DNA of 64,000 bases from an uncultured Lachnospiraceae bacterium (lineage in GTDB: Bacteria; Bacillota; Clostridia; Lachnospirales; Lachnospiraceae), in NCBI GenBank assembly GCA_910586645.1, contig CAJUIS010000004.1:1-64000 (forward strand). Direction: 5' to 3'. The notes under the pieces are model-generated. The model was not told the origin of the DNA and ran no database searches. It saw only the letters and a list, made by a program, of their open reading frames with translations. This document shows positions 19,082 through 28,136 of this stretch, in pieces; the stretch's first letter is position 1; each line of letters starts with the position of its first letter. Made by a program: the position numbers and the translations under genes.

Positions 19082-20356
19082 CTATGCCTCGTCGATTGCT
19101 TTTCCAATGTCATGCCGCATATATTTATTTTCAAAAGAAATCCATTCCGCCGCCGCATAGGCGTTTGCCCTGGCTTCTTTTAAATCGGAGCCTTTCGCCG
19201 TAATGCCGAGCACGCGTCCGCCGTTTGTCACAATTTTCCCATTTTCATTCAGCTTCGTCCCTGCATGAAAACAATAATATCCGTCTTTTCCCTCAAAGTT
19301 TTCTTCTCCGGAAATTTCAAACCCTTTTTCATAGGAAAGCGGATAGCCGTCAGAAGCCAGCACAACGCAGACCGCCGCATTGTCCTCAAATTCCAGCGTA
19401 ATCTGATCCAGCGCGCCGTCCACACACGCTTCCATTACGTCAATAATATCGTTTTTCATCCTTGGCAGGACTGACTGCGCTTCCGGATCGCCAAATCTTG
19501 CGTTGTACTCAAGTACTTTCGGCCCATCCTCCGTCAGCATCAGCCCAAAGAAAATCACGCCTTTGTATTCTCTTCCTTCCGCCGCCATCGCATCCACCGT
19601 CTTCTGGTAAATATGCTCTTTGCAGAACGCGTCGACTTCGGGCGTATAGAACGGGCTTGGAGAAAATGTGCCCATCCCTCCGGTATTTAATCCTTCGTCT
19701 CCGTCTTTTGCCCGTTTATGATCCTGTGCGGAAGACATAATCCGAATCGTCTTTCCATCCACAAACGAAAGCACGGAAACTTCCCTGCCTGTCATAAATT
19801 CCTCCACAACCATACGGTTTCCGGCTGCGCCGAATTTCTTATCTTCCATAATTTCCTTTACTCCGGCTTTTGCCTCTTCAAGCGTTTTGCAAATCAGAAC
19901 GCCTTTTCCAAGCGCGAGTCCGTCCGCTTTCAAAACAACCGGCATCTTCGCCGTTTCCAGGTACAAAAGCGCGTCCGCCGGATTATCAAACGTCTCGTAA
20001 GCTGCCGTCGGGATCCGGTATTTTTTCATCAAGTCCTTGGAAAACGCCTTCGAACCTTCCAGAATCGCCGCATTCTTTCTTGGGCCAAACACTTTTAACC
20101 CTGCCTTTTCAAATTCATCCACGATGCCTCCGGCCAGCGGATCATCCATGCCGATAATTGTAAAATCTATCTTATGTTCTCTGGCAAACGCCGTCAGTTT
20201 ATCAAATTCCATCGCGCCAATCGGCACGCACTCCGCAATTTTTCCAATTCCGGCATTGCCCGGCGCACAGTATATTTTATCCACGCGGCTGCTTTTTGCT
20301 GCGCTCGCCGCAATCGCGTGCTCTCTTCCGCCGCTTCCTACAATCAATACTTTCAT
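19082..20356 (-). CDS. purD: Phosphoribosylamine-glycine ligase
   Basis: 424 residues, the normal length. N-terminal KVLIVGSGGREHAIA, an ATP-grasp core with VVLKADGLALGKGV near 145, and a metal-binding EYNARFGDPE near 290. It joins glycine to phosphoribosylamine with ATP, step 2 of IMP synthesis. Fourth gene of the purE-purM-purN-purD run; 10 bp after purN, RBS AAGGAGG. Confidence 0.97.
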   Translation of the reverse strand: MKVLIVGSGGREHAIAASAAKSSRVDKIYCAPGNAGIGKIAECVPIGAMEFDKLTAFAREHKIDFTIIGMDDPLAGGIVDEFEKAGLKVFGPRKNAAILEGSKAFSKDLMKKYRIPTAAYETFDNPADALLYLETAKMPVVLKADGLALGKGVLICKTLEEAKAGVKEIMEDKKFGAAGNRMVVEEFMTGREVSVLSFVDGKTIRIMSSAQDHKRAKDGDEGLNTGGMGTFSPSPFYTPEVDAFCKEHIYQKTVDAMAAEGREYKGVIFFGLMLTEDGPKVLEYNARFGDPEAQSVLPRMKNDIIDVMEACVDGALDQITLEFEDNAAVCVVLASDGYPLSYEKGFEISGEENFEGKDGYYCFHAGTKLNENGKIVTNGGRVLGITAKGSDLKEARANAYAAAEWISFENKYMRHDIGKAIDEA

Positions 20357-20366
20357 CGTATCCTCC

Positions 20367-20990
20367 TTATCTCACAACTGCTTTCCCGTCTTCCACCGCA
20401 ATACGTCCGTTTGCAATTAAATGGATGGCCTCCGGCAAAATCTTCCATTCCGCTTCTTCCATCACTCTGCGCTGCAAAATTTCCGGCGTATCGCCTTCTT
20501 TTACCGCAACTGCCTTCTGCAGAAGAATCGGCCCCGTATCCGTTCCTTCGTCTACAAAATGCACCGTAGCCCCGGTAAGCTTCACTCCCCGCGCAAGCGC
20601 GCCTTCATGCACTTTCAGCCCGTAAAAGCCCGTCCCGCAGAAAGAAGGGATCAAAGACGGATGAATGTTGATGATGCGGTTTTTGTACGCCGCAATCATT
20701 TCCGGCGGAATTACCACAAGAAAGCCCGCCAGAACCACAAGATCCACCTGATATGAATTTAATTTCAGAAGAAACTCCCTGTTAAACGCTTCCCTGCTTT
20801 CAAAATCTTTCGGGGAAATGCAGATGTTTTTGATTCCATGATTTTCGGCGCGTTTCAGCGCGTAAGCGTTTTTGTTGTTGCTGATGACCGCTTCGATTTT
20901 TGCATTGGCAATCGTCCCGTCCGCAATCGCGTCAATCACGGCCTGTAAATTTGTACCGCCGCCAGATACGAGAACCGCGATTTTTAACAT
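20367..20990 (-). CDS. purN: Phosphoribosylglycinamide formyltransferase
   Basis: 207 residues. N-terminal VLVSGGGTNLQA loop, the catalytic region with NIHPSLIPSFCG, and the Asp-containing VHFVDEGTDTGPI motif. It transfers a formyl group from 10-formyl-THF to GAR, step 3 of purine synthesis. Overlaps purM by 7 bp. Confidence 0.97.
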   Translation of the reverse strand: MLKIAVLVSGGGTNLQAVIDAIADGTIANAKIEAVISNNKNAYALKRAENHGIKNICISPKDFESREAFNREFLLKLNSYQVDLVVLAGFLVVIPPEMIAAYKNRIINIHPSLIPSFCGTGFYGLKVHEGALARGVKLTGATVHFVDEGTDTGPILLQKAVAVKEGDTPEILQRRVMEEAEWKILPEAIHLIANGRIAVEDGKAVVR

Positions 20991-22009
20991 AATGTAACTC
21001 CTTTTTCCCCGTTTTCAATTCTGCCGACAAGATACGGCGTATCCCCTGCGGCTTTTATCGCTTCCATAACTGCTTTTTCATCTTCTTTTGCAACGGCGAC
21101 AATCATGCCAAGCCCCATATTAAATGTATTGTACATCATCTTTTCTTCAATCTGCCCCTCTCTTTGCAGCATCGCAAAAACAGGAGGAACCGGATAACTC
21201 GCCTTTTCAATGACGGCGTGTCTGCCCTCCGGCAGCATCCTCGGCACATTTTCATAAAAACCGCCGCCCGTAATATGGCTGCACGCTTTCACAACAACGC
21301 CCGCTTCTTTTATCTGTCTTAACGCTTTTACATAGATTTTGGTAGGCGCAAGCAGCGCGTCGCCAAGCGTTGCGCCAAGCTCTTCAAAATACGTATTTAA
21401 TACGTCTTTTTCCATGGAAAACACTTTACGAACAAGAGAAAATCCATTGGAATGCACGCCGGAGCTTGCAAGGCCAATCAATACGTCCCCGTCCGCAAGA
21501 TCTTTTCCGGTAATAATATCTTTTTCGTCTACGGCTCCAACGGCAAACCCTGCCAAATCATACTCGTCTTCCGGCATAAGCCCCGGATGTTCCGCCGTCT
21601 CGCCGCCGATCAGAGCGGCTCCCGCCTGTTTGCACCCTTCGGCAACGCCTTTTACAATATCTGCGATTTTCTCCGGGTAATTTTTGCCGCATGCAATATA
21701 GTCCAGGAAAAACAGCGGTTCACCGCCCGCACATGCAATGTCGTTGACGCACATTGCCACGCAGTCGATTCCAATCGTATCGTGCCGATCCAAAAGAAAC
21801 GCCAGTTTTACCTTTGTCCCCACGCCGTCCGTGCCGGATACCAGCACAGGATGCTCCATATCTTTCAACCGCCGCATGGAAAACGCGCCGGAAAACCCGC
21901 CAAGCCCGGTCAACACTTCGCTGCGCATCGTCTCCTGCACATGCTTTTTCATCAGTTCGACCGATTTGTAACCGGCTTCAATATCAACGCCCGCATTCTT
22001 ATAATCCAT
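20984..22009 (-). CDS. purM: Phosphoribosylformylglycinamidine cyclo-ligase
   Basis: 341 residues. It starts YKNAGVDIEAGYK, with the dimer/ATP region VSGTDGVGTK near 58 and the GGETAEHPGLM motif near 137, all typical of PurM. It makes AIR from FGAM with ATP. Lies 12 bp after purE and overlaps purN, so the four genes form one transcript. Confidence 0.97.
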   Translation of the reverse strand: MDYKNAGVDIEAGYKSVELMKKHVQETMRSEVLTGLGGFSGAFSMRRLKDMEHPVLVSGTDGVGTKVKLAFLLDRHDTIGIDCVAMCVNDIACAGGEPLFFLDYIACGKNYPEKIADIVKGVAEGCKQAGAALIGGETAEHPGLMPEDEYDLAGFAVGAVDEKDIITGKDLADGDVLIGLASSGVHSNGFSLVRKVFSMEKDVLNTYFEELGATLGDALLAPTKIYVKALRQIKEAGVVVKACSHITGGGFYENVPRMLPEGRHAVIEKASYPVPPVFAMLQREGQIEEKMMYNTFNMGLGMIVAVAKEDEKAVMEAIKAAGDTPYLVGRIENGEKGVTLC

Positions 22010-22021
22010 ATTTTCTCTCCT

Positions 22022-22528
22022 TTATTTCGTGTAGTTCTTGTATCCGGCCTCTTTTAATTTTGCGTCTTTTGCCTGCACCTGCTCTTTCAATTCCCTGGAA
22101 TAATCCTTAAGCTTCTGCAAAAGCCCCCCGTCGCTTACCGCAAGAATCTTCGCCGCAAGAAGAGCCGCATTCGCCCCGCCGTTAATCGCAACCGTGGCAA
22201 CGGGAATTCCGCTTGGCATCTGCACAATCGAATACAGGGAATCTCTGCCGCCCAACGACGTCGTATGCATCGGAACGCCAATGACAGGCATCGGGAAAAT
22301 CGCCGCGCACATACCCGGAAGATGCGCCGCCATGCCAGCTCCGGCAATGATGACCTTAAACCCTCTCTCTTCCGCTGACTTTGCATATTCAAAAAACACG
22401 TCCGGCTCCCGGTGCGCAGAAATAATCGTCATCTCAAACTCAATTCCCAACTGCTCCAATACGTCCGCCGCCTTTGCCATAACGGGCATATCCGAATCGC
22501 TGCCCATCACAATTCCTACTTTTGCCAT
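22022..22528 (-). CDS. purE: N5-carboxyaminoimidazole ribonucleotide mutase
   Basis: 168 residues, class I PurE. GSDSDMPVM at 9-17, SAHREPD with the catalytic His, and GAGMAAHLPG. It rearranges N5-CAIR to CAIR. First gene of the purine run; a TTGTGT-17-TATAAT promoter lies 55-83 bp upstream. No purK is next to it. No purine riboswitch was found in the 265 bp upstream. Confidence 0.97.
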   Translation of the reverse strand: MAKVGIVMGSDSDMPVMAKAADVLEQLGIEFEMTIISAHREPDVFFEYAKSAEERGFKVIIAGAGMAAHLPGMCAAIFPMPVIGVPMHTTSLGGRDSLYSIVQMPSGIPVATVAINGGANAALLAAKILAVSDGGLLQKLKDYSRELKEQVQAKDAKLKEAGYKNYTK

Positions 22529-22582
22529 GACTTTGCTCCTTTTCTTTTTTGTAAATTTACGGATTTGTTTCTTTCATATGGA

Positions 22583-22611
22583 ATTATAACCTGTGTCCCC
22601 GTGAAACACAA
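22583..22611 (-). promoter_or_regulatory. Promoter of the purE operon
   Basis: TTGTGT (22606-22611) and TATAAT (22583-22588) on the minus strand, spaced by exactly 17 bp, about 55 bp before the purE start codon. Confidence 0.7.
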
Positions 22612-22669
22612 GAAGCTTTTGATAAAACGCGCGGAAAGCAGCGTCTGAGTTATTTTCCGGATTATAAGA

Positions 22670-22692
22670 AAGATTTTTCCGCAAAAAATCTT
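22670..22692. terminator. Possible weak terminator after the M29 aminopeptidase gene
   Basis: AAGATTTTT and AAAAATCTT arms around a 5-base CCGCA loop. The stem is AT-rich and no long T run follows it, so it may only partly stop transcription from the gene ending at 22794. Nothing else was recognised between 22612 and 22793. Confidence 0.35.
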
Positions 22693-22793
22693 CAGGTTCC
22701 ATCATAAATTTAAAAATGCCCACATACTCCAATACCAAAGCTCCTTATACGGGCGCCATAAAAATTATGATACGCAATCGTTCTCTCATAAAA

Positions 22794-24863
22794 TTACAGC
22801 GGAAGATTCAGTTCCTCCGTCCCTTCCACGACAAATTTCCCATCCCGGATCACATCCGCACAGCTTCCGTCCGCCAGAACCGCCGTAATCGCATCCAGTT
22901 CGTCGTACGGAATCGTAATGTCCGTATGGCAGTGAAAATACGCCTTTGCCGGATCATCCTTCCTCAGAATGGATATTTCGTTATCCCGCGCGATGATTTC
23001 CTTCCCGTCCGGATTAAACACTTTCGTGTCTTCCGCATGGGAATAACACGTATCTCCAATAGCAAAGTGAGGCCCCGTCTTTTCCGCAATTAAAATCGGC
23101 AGCTTCTCTGCAATGCCATAAGTTTTCGCCATCCGGTAAGCCGTCGTATTCGTCCCAATGGCAAACTCTCCCATCGGAAGCGTCTTATGACGCTGCAGAA
23201 GGTTTTCATATAAAAACCTCTGATTTTCCTCTTCCGTTTCAAAATTCGTACAGGAATAGCGCACAATCATCCCGTCTTTAAATTCAAGCATGAGGTTCAG
23301 ATACTTTAATCCATTCAAATACACCTGCGTCACAAACAGCGTCCCGTTTGTGCCTTCCAGTACGGGAGACGTAAAAACTTCCCCAACCGGAATATTGACG
23401 TCCGCCACGCAGTTTTCAAAGGCAGTCTCTTTCCTGGGATCGGAAAGCGGATGCACGGCAACCCACAAATCCGTCCGGTTTTCGCCTGCCCCGGTAATAT
23501 GCACTTTTTCCGCCCGGTCTAAAATATCAATCATCTTTTGCTGCATACTGCGGTAACGCATATAATCCAGCGTATTGACTTTGACTGTCTCACGGAAAAT
23601 TTCCTCAAAATCCGGACCGATTTCCGGTATCGGATAGGCGATAATAGTAAAACTTCTCTCATCCCCCGGAATATACTGATTGGTTAGCTGTCCCTGGCCG
23701 TTCATCTGATAAACGAGCAGTTCGTTCTGTTTTTTATCATACTCCGGCGCTTCCGGTTTCATTTCCGGTTCAAACGGAAGTTCTCCGAAAATTTCCATTA
23801 CCGCAGGCCCCGCATGGCGCCTGGCCTGCTTTTTATACGTTTCAAACGCCGCCCGCATCGTCTCAAGACGCCGCTCTGCATAAGCCTTATCCAGATAATA
23901 CGCACCGTCCGCTTTATGATCAAATTCAAACTGCCTGTTTACAGACTTTGCATAACAGCCGCGTTTTCTTCCGGCGCCTCCCTCTGCAAAAGAAAACGGA
24001 TTCCGGTATATTGTGGGTTTTAACCCCATCTTTGCAAAATTTTGGACGGCTGCGCGCACAATGCGCTCAAACCCGATCGGGCACTCCATGCACACCGTCT
24101 CTTTCCGGGACAAATCTTTCCCGGTATTTTCATAGCCGATCCGAAACCCTTCCGTCATCGTATCCGCCATGGACTGTATTTCCGTTTCCGGCAGGGAATT
24201 TAAAAACTCCGCCGTCTTTGTTTCATTTTCACTGATATATTCCCCGTAACGGTATAGATAACGCAAATCGAAAAGATCTGACTCCATTATGATTTTTGTA
24301 AAAAAATCATATTCCGGATCCACCAGATCCCTCACTTTGTCTTCCGAAAACACTTCGCTGTAATCGTGAAAAAACCAGTACAGAATATGCTCGATTTCCT
24401 GTTTTTCCGGCTCCTCTTCTTCCTCAAAACAGTTGTAAATTTCCATGAACAGTTCGGCCAGAATCGTCATATGCATTTTCCGTCCCTCAAACGCATACGG
24501 CGTCATTGCCCGAAGCCTGGCATACAAAAAACAGAGAAGCCCTCCAAACTTTTCCCCCAGACGGCTGACCGCCGTTTTGGGATTCAAATAGCTGTCTTTG
24601 TAATTCTCCGGCAAAAGCTCTTCAAAAAGCCTCCGGTTGCTTTCTTCACATTCCAAAAGGGAACGTTTCTCCAGCATCCCCGCTTCTTCCATGCCAAGAA
24701 TCCCGCTGGCCAGACGGATAAATTCCGCCGCTCTGCGAAAATAATCCTGGTATGGCTCTTTTACCGTCTCTTCCATGCAAATCATTCCGATCCGCTCTGT
24801 CACAAGCGCATACCGCTCGCTTACCGCTTCGTTTGATTCTCGAAAAATCTCCTGATATCCCAT
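22794..24863 (-). CDS. M29-family aminopeptidase with long N-terminal extension
   Basis: 689 residues. The C-terminal about 380 residues carry M29 (thermophilic metalloprotease, AmpS-like) motifs: VGEVFTSPVLEGTNGTL near 500, PMGEFAIGTNT near 575, EKTGPHFAIGDTC and a late HCHTD. These supply the two-metal site Glu, His and Asp residues. The family removes N-terminal amino acids from peptides in the cytoplasm. The first about 290 residues, rich in Glu and aromatic residues, are not part of the classical 400-residue enzyme, and I do not recognise them. Last gene of the pyrE-VanZ-small membrane protein-HD run, 5 bp after the HD gene. Confidence 0.85.
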   Translation of the reverse strand: MGYQEIFRESNEAVSERYALVTERIGMICMEETVKEPYQDYFRRAAEFIRLASGILGMEEAGMLEKRSLLECEESNRRLFEELLPENYKDSYLNPKTAVSRLGEKFGGLLCFLYARLRAMTPYAFEGRKMHMTILAELFMEIYNCFEEEEEPEKQEIEHILYWFFHDYSEVFSEDKVRDLVDPEYDFFTKIIMESDLFDLRYLYRYGEYISENETKTAEFLNSLPETEIQSMADTMTEGFRIGYENTGKDLSRKETVCMECPIGFERIVRAAVQNFAKMGLKPTIYRNPFSFAEGGAGRKRGCYAKSVNRQFEFDHKADGAYYLDKAYAERRLETMRAAFETYKKQARRHAGPAVMEIFGELPFEPEMKPEAPEYDKKQNELLVYQMNGQGQLTNQYIPGDERSFTIIAYPIPEIGPDFEEIFRETVKVNTLDYMRYRSMQQKMIDILDRAEKVHITGAGENRTDLWVAVHPLSDPRKETAFENCVADVNIPVGEVFTSPVLEGTNGTLFVTQVYLNGLKYLNLMLEFKDGMIVRYSCTNFETEEENQRFLYENLLQRHKTLPMGEFAIGTNTTAYRMAKTYGIAEKLPILIAEKTGPHFAIGDTCYSHAEDTKVFNPDGKEIIARDNEISILRKDDPAKAYFHCHTDITIPYDELDAITAVLADGSCADVIRDGKFVVEGTEELNLPL

Positions 24864-24868
24864 ATTGT

Positions 24869-25453
24869 TTACTCCGCTATATTTCCTTTTTTTACATTTT
24901 CCTCAATGAGCTGGCGCACATATTCCCAAAGCGTTTCGCTTCCCTCTTTCGTCCTTGCGTTCCGGTTTAACACCTGTTCTTTTTTTATGCCGTGCTCCCG
25001 CCAGGATTTTCCTTTCGACGCGTCGTTTAAAAGCATCGGCTGCACCTTATCCAGCGTATTGGCAAATTTTGCTTCCGGCGTCTCCATAGCCTCGAACTCT
25101 TCCCAGAGCGCACGGCACTCATTCCGCTGATCCTCCGGCAGCATCCCATAAATCCTGTCCGCCGCCTTTTCCTCCCGAAGCTTTTTTGTTTTATTCCCTT
25201 CCGTATCGTAGGCATACGTGTCCCCCGCGTCAATCTCCACAACGTCGTGCATAAGGATCATTTTTATCGTCTTTAGCACGTCGATTTTCTCATTCGCATA
25301 ATCCGCCAGAAGAAACGCCATTATCGCCATATGCCAGGCATGTTCCGCGTCGCCTTCCTTTCTGCTGCCGTCCGCCAGATACGTCTGCCGCCCGATTTCT
25401 TTCTGTTTGTCAAGCTCCAGTAAAAACTGAAGCTGCTGTTTCAGCCTCTCCAA
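24869..25453 (-). CDS. HD-domain phosphohydrolase (YfbR-like)
   Basis: 194 residues. HD signature: His in DAEHAWHMA (about residue 37-43), HD in ILMHDVVEID (about 68), and a later Asp in the NTLDKVQP segment. Similar to YfbR-type 5'-deoxynucleotidases, which hydrolyse deoxynucleoside monophosphates. The nucleotide link fits its place in a pyrE transcript, though the substrate is inferred only. Gaps to neighbours are 5 and 19 bp. Confidence 0.85.
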   Translation of the reverse strand: MERLKQQLQFLLELDKQKEIGRQTYLADGSRKEGDAEHAWHMAIMAFLLADYANEKIDVLKTIKMILMHDVVEIDAGDTYAYDTEGNKTKKLREEKAADRIYGMLPEDQRNECRALWEEFEAMETPEAKFANTLDKVQPMLLNDASKGKSWREHGIKKEQVLNRNARTKEGSETLWEYVRQLIEENVKKGNIAE

Positions 25454-25472
25454 ATGAATCTTCCCATCCTTT

Positions 25473-25793
25473 CTAAAAAATAAACCCGGTCACGTAAAGC
25501 GCCGTCCATGCCCCTGCCGCCAATATGGAAAGCGCCAGAGACACCGCCGGAAACACCCGGAACGCATCTTCCTCCCTCATACTTTTCACTGCATATACAA
25601 ACGCCAGAAACGCCGTAAAAAGAGCCAGTATCCCTATGCTTCCCAAATAAGCGCCCCCGTTTCCCTTCTGCAGGACGGAAACGCCTGTCAAATAAAACAA
25701 CGCAAAGATGGATGCCGCCGCAAGCGCGCAGGCAAGCATCCCCTTTTTTGAATGTCTTTTCTTTGTAAATTTATTATGATTTCTTCTTCTCAT
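25473..25793 (-). CDS. Small membrane protein of unknown function
   Basis: 106 residues: a very basic N-terminus (RRRNHNKFTKKRHSKK) followed by three hydrophobic helices at about 20-40, 48-68 and 80-103. No family recognised with confidence. It overlaps the VanZ-family gene by 20 bp and precedes the HD gene by 19 bp, so it is cotranscribed with both. The basic start suggests N-terminus inside. Confidence 0.75.
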   Translation of the reverse strand: MRRRNHNKFTKKRHSKKGMLACALAAASIFALFYLTGVSVLQKGNGGAYLGSIGILALFTAFLAFVYAVKSMREEDAFRVFPAVSLALSILAAGAWTALYVTGFIF

Positions 25794-26280
25794 TCCTTCC
25801 TCCCTGTTTCAATTCTTTCTGTGTCCCGTTTTTTGTCAGATGCATAAAGAAACGGTACAGCCAGTATCCCAATATGCCTCCCAGTGTATTTAACAGAATA
25901 TCGTCCACGTCAAAGCTTCCGACCTTCCATATAAGCTGTATGGATTCCACACAGAGACTGAATTCAAAACAAAAAAGCGTAGTCAGCAGAAATCTTCTGC
26001 ACTTTTCAAACAGACGGGGAAGAAACGCCCCAAAAGGAAGAAACGCTGCCACATTGCCAAACAAATTCAACGCTACAGACCAGAATCCAAGCGTATCGCG
26101 ATAAACCCAAAAACGTTTGATTTCTTTCAATGGCATCAGATTGTAATGATACTCCCGCTCTGTAAACGTTCTTCCCAGGTTTTCCGCAAAAAACAGAAAA
26201 TAGCACAATGTCACCAAATAAGCCGCAAACAAGAGAATTTCCAGCCCTTTTCTTAATTTCTCTCTGTTTTTTTTCTCCAA
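25774..26280 (-). CDS. VanZ-family membrane protein
   Basis: 168 residues with four predicted helices. Family features: NLMPLKEI near 48, a NLFGNVAAFLPFGAFLP segment near 72-88, and VGSFDVDDILLNTLGG near 123-138. VanZ proteins are integral membrane proteins, one of which raises teicoplanin resistance; most have no known role, and no vancomycin cluster is present here. 19 bp after pyrE and overlapping the next small membrane protein. Confidence 0.9.
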   Translation of the reverse strand: MEKKNREKLRKGLEILLFAAYLVTLCYFLFFAENLGRTFTEREYHYNLMPLKEIKRFWVYRDTLGFWSVALNLFGNVAAFLPFGAFLPRLFEKCRRFLLTTLFCFEFSLCVESIQLIWKVGSFDVDDILLNTLGGILGYWLYRFFMHLTKNGTQKELKQGGRNEKKKS

Positions 26281-26299
26281 AATCCTCTCCTTTCGGATT

Positions 26300-26989
26300 T
26301 TAATTCCCTTTTTTCACCCCGTACTCTTTATAATATTCATCAATGGCGGCTTTTAATGTATCGTCAATGATAATCTTGCCCCGGCATGGGCGGTTGTACA
26401 GATATTCCACAACTTCTTCCATTGTAACGATGGCGTTTGCCTCAAATCCATACTTTTCGCGAATTTCATCCAATGCGCCCATTTTTCCGCCAAGCCCTAC
26501 TTCCATGCGGTTTAACGATACCATCAATCCAACGATTTCAACGTTCCCCTGCGCCCTGATCACCGGAAACGTCTCTTCTATGGATTTCCCCGACGTTGTA
26601 ACGTCTTCGATAATCACGACCCTGTCGCCGTCTTTGATTTTGCTGCCAAGCAAAATCCCTGCGTCCCCGTGATCCTTAACTTCTTTTCGGTTAGAACAAT
26701 AACGGATCTCCTTTCCATATAATCTGGAAAACGCCATACAGGCCGCAACGGCAAGCGGGATCCCCTTATAAGCCGGCCCAAACAATACGTCAAAATCCTC
26801 TCCATAGCGCGCATGGATCGCCTTCGCATAATATTCTCCCAGCCGCGTCAACTGCGTTCCTGTCACATAAGCGCCGGCATTCATAAAAAACGGGGACTTT
26901 CTTCCGCTTTTTAAAGTAAAATCCCCGAATTTCAGCACGTCGCTCTCTACCATAAATTCAATAAACTCTTTCTTATAATCTTCCATCAT
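26300..26989 (-). CDS. pyrE: Orotate phosphoribosyltransferase
   Basis: 229 residues from the ATG at 26989, preferred because AAGGAG lies 7 bases upstream; a longer start at 27013 has no such site, and an ATG one codon downstream is also possible. FTLKSGRKSPFFMN near 29-42 and the PRPP loop VVIIEDVTTSGKS near 145-157 are diagnostic. It makes OMP from orotate and PRPP. No other pyr gene is next to it; it heads a run with a VanZ protein, an HD hydrolase and an M29 peptidase. Confidence 0.96.
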   Translation of the reverse strand: MMEDYKKEFIEFMVESDVLKFGDFTLKSGRKSPFFMNAGAYVTGTQLTRLGEYYAKAIHARYGEDFDVLFGPAYKGIPLAVAACMAFSRLYGKEIRYCSNRKEVKDHGDAGILLGSKIKDGDRVVIIEDVTTSGKSIEETFPVIRAQGNVEIVGLMVSLNRMEVGLGGKMGALDEIREKYGFEANAIVTMEEVVEYLYNRPCRGKIIIDDTLKAAIDEYYKEYGVKKGN

Positions 26990-27054
26990 TTTTGTCTCCT
27001 TATTCCAAACCATATACAGGCGCCGCTTCTCCTAATGTACGTTATACACTTTGC

Positions 27055-27083
27055 AGTATATCATCAAATCCCGTTCCTTTCAA
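27055..27083 (-). promoter_or_regulatory. Promoter of pyrE
   Basis: TTGAAA (27078-27083) and TATACT (27055-27060) on the minus strand with 17 bp between, about 66 bp upstream of the pyrE start. It lies after the end of the MFS-like gene, so pyrE has its own transcript. No PyrR-type attenuator seen in the short leader. Confidence 0.7.
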
Positions 27084-27101
27084 CATACAAATCCTCCTGA
27101 T

Positions 27102-28136
27102 TTAAAAACAGGAACTCCGCAAAATCCCCACAGCAAGCACAAGCAGGGAAACTGCGCTTCCCACACATCCGATCACATTTCCGCCCGCCTCTGTCTGCCA
27201 GCCAAAATACCCAGGCAGAAAACCGAGAAACAATGCAAACGTCAGAAACCCAAACGCAAATCCCGGCAGTTTTGGAAATCTGCATACCAGCAGATATAAG
27301 GTAACAGGCATCGTCATATTAAAGAAAAATAATGCGCATATGCCCATTGGCGCCGCGTCCGCAGACAGATAACAGACCAAAGAAACAGACAGCGTAATGA
27401 CTGCCGTTTTTAAACTTCCATATCTTGCGGCCAAAAAACCGCCCGCAGCTTTTCCGCATACGACGGCAAGGACTGCGGCGCCGGACAAAATCCCCGTCTT
27501 CCATGGAAATGAAACCGCCATTCCGATGTAAGAACGCAAAACGACAACGGCAAAACAGCAGACGGCCAGCCAGGCGCCGCCGCTTTGCAGTTGACTGCTC
27601 TGTTCGTTTTCCCCTGCTTTTTCAGTCAGTCCCGCAGAAACAGCCTCTTTTTTATATGCCGCCCAGATACAAAGAAGTACCATCAAAACGCCTGCCAGAC
27701 AGACAGAACTCTGCCGCACATCATTCTGTGCAGCCAAAGTTCCCAGGTAAAGTCCAAGCGCACCCGGCGCAACAAACACGCCAAGCCTTCTTCCGCTGTC
27801 ATTTTTTTCGGCGTCCTCACGAATCGTCCCGATACCGCCGCCTATGTGAAAAAGCGCATTTCCGATTCCAAGCATGGCCGGATGCGTAAACGCCCCGGCA
27901 ATTGTCAAAAGGACGCCTAAAACAGCGGCAAAAAACGGCAGATCCCTCTTTCCAAAATCCGTTCCTGCGCAAAAGCAGTCCAGGATTACGCCAAACGGCA
28001 TCTGAAGCGCAAACGCGCAGAAATTATACAGTAAGATTGAAACATATCCGTCTTTCTCTGCAAGGAATGTCCCAAACATTGCAAATGCGCACACACCGTC
28101 CACCAGTATGTGCAGAACAGAATATATCGCCGTCAT
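27102..28136 (-). CDS. MFS-like membrane transporter
   Basis: 344 residues with about ten to eleven hydrophobic helices, including HILVDGVCAFAMFGTFL at the start and a Gly-rich segment FHIGGGIGT near 100. The pattern resembles major-facilitator proteins but the length is short (usual about 400) and I cannot name a substrate. The start overlaps the MATE stop (ATGA), so the two are translated together and belong to the M60 peptidase operon. Confidence 0.7.
   Translation of the reverse strand: MTAIYSVLHILVDGVCAFAMFGTFLAEKDGYVSILLYNFCAFALQMPFGVILDCFCAGTDFGKRDLPFFAAVLGVLLTIAGAFTHPAMLGIGNALFHIGGGIGTIREDAEKNDSGRRLGVFVAPGALGLYLGTLAAQNDVRQSSVCLAGVLMVLLCIWAAYKKEAVSAGLTEKAGENEQSSQLQSGGAWLAVCCFAVVVLRSYIGMAVSFPWKTGILSGAAVLAVVCGKAAGGFLAARYGSLKTAVITLSVSLVCYLSADAAPMGICALFFFNMTMPVTLYLLVCRFPKLPGFAFGFLTFALFLGFLPGYFGWQTEAGGNVIGCVGSAVSLLVLAVGILRSSCF

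Noticed and set aside
22529..22793. Purine riboswitch or PurR box before purE
   Set aside because: No conserved purine aptamer bases or paired PurR boxes found; only a promoter and a weak hairpin.
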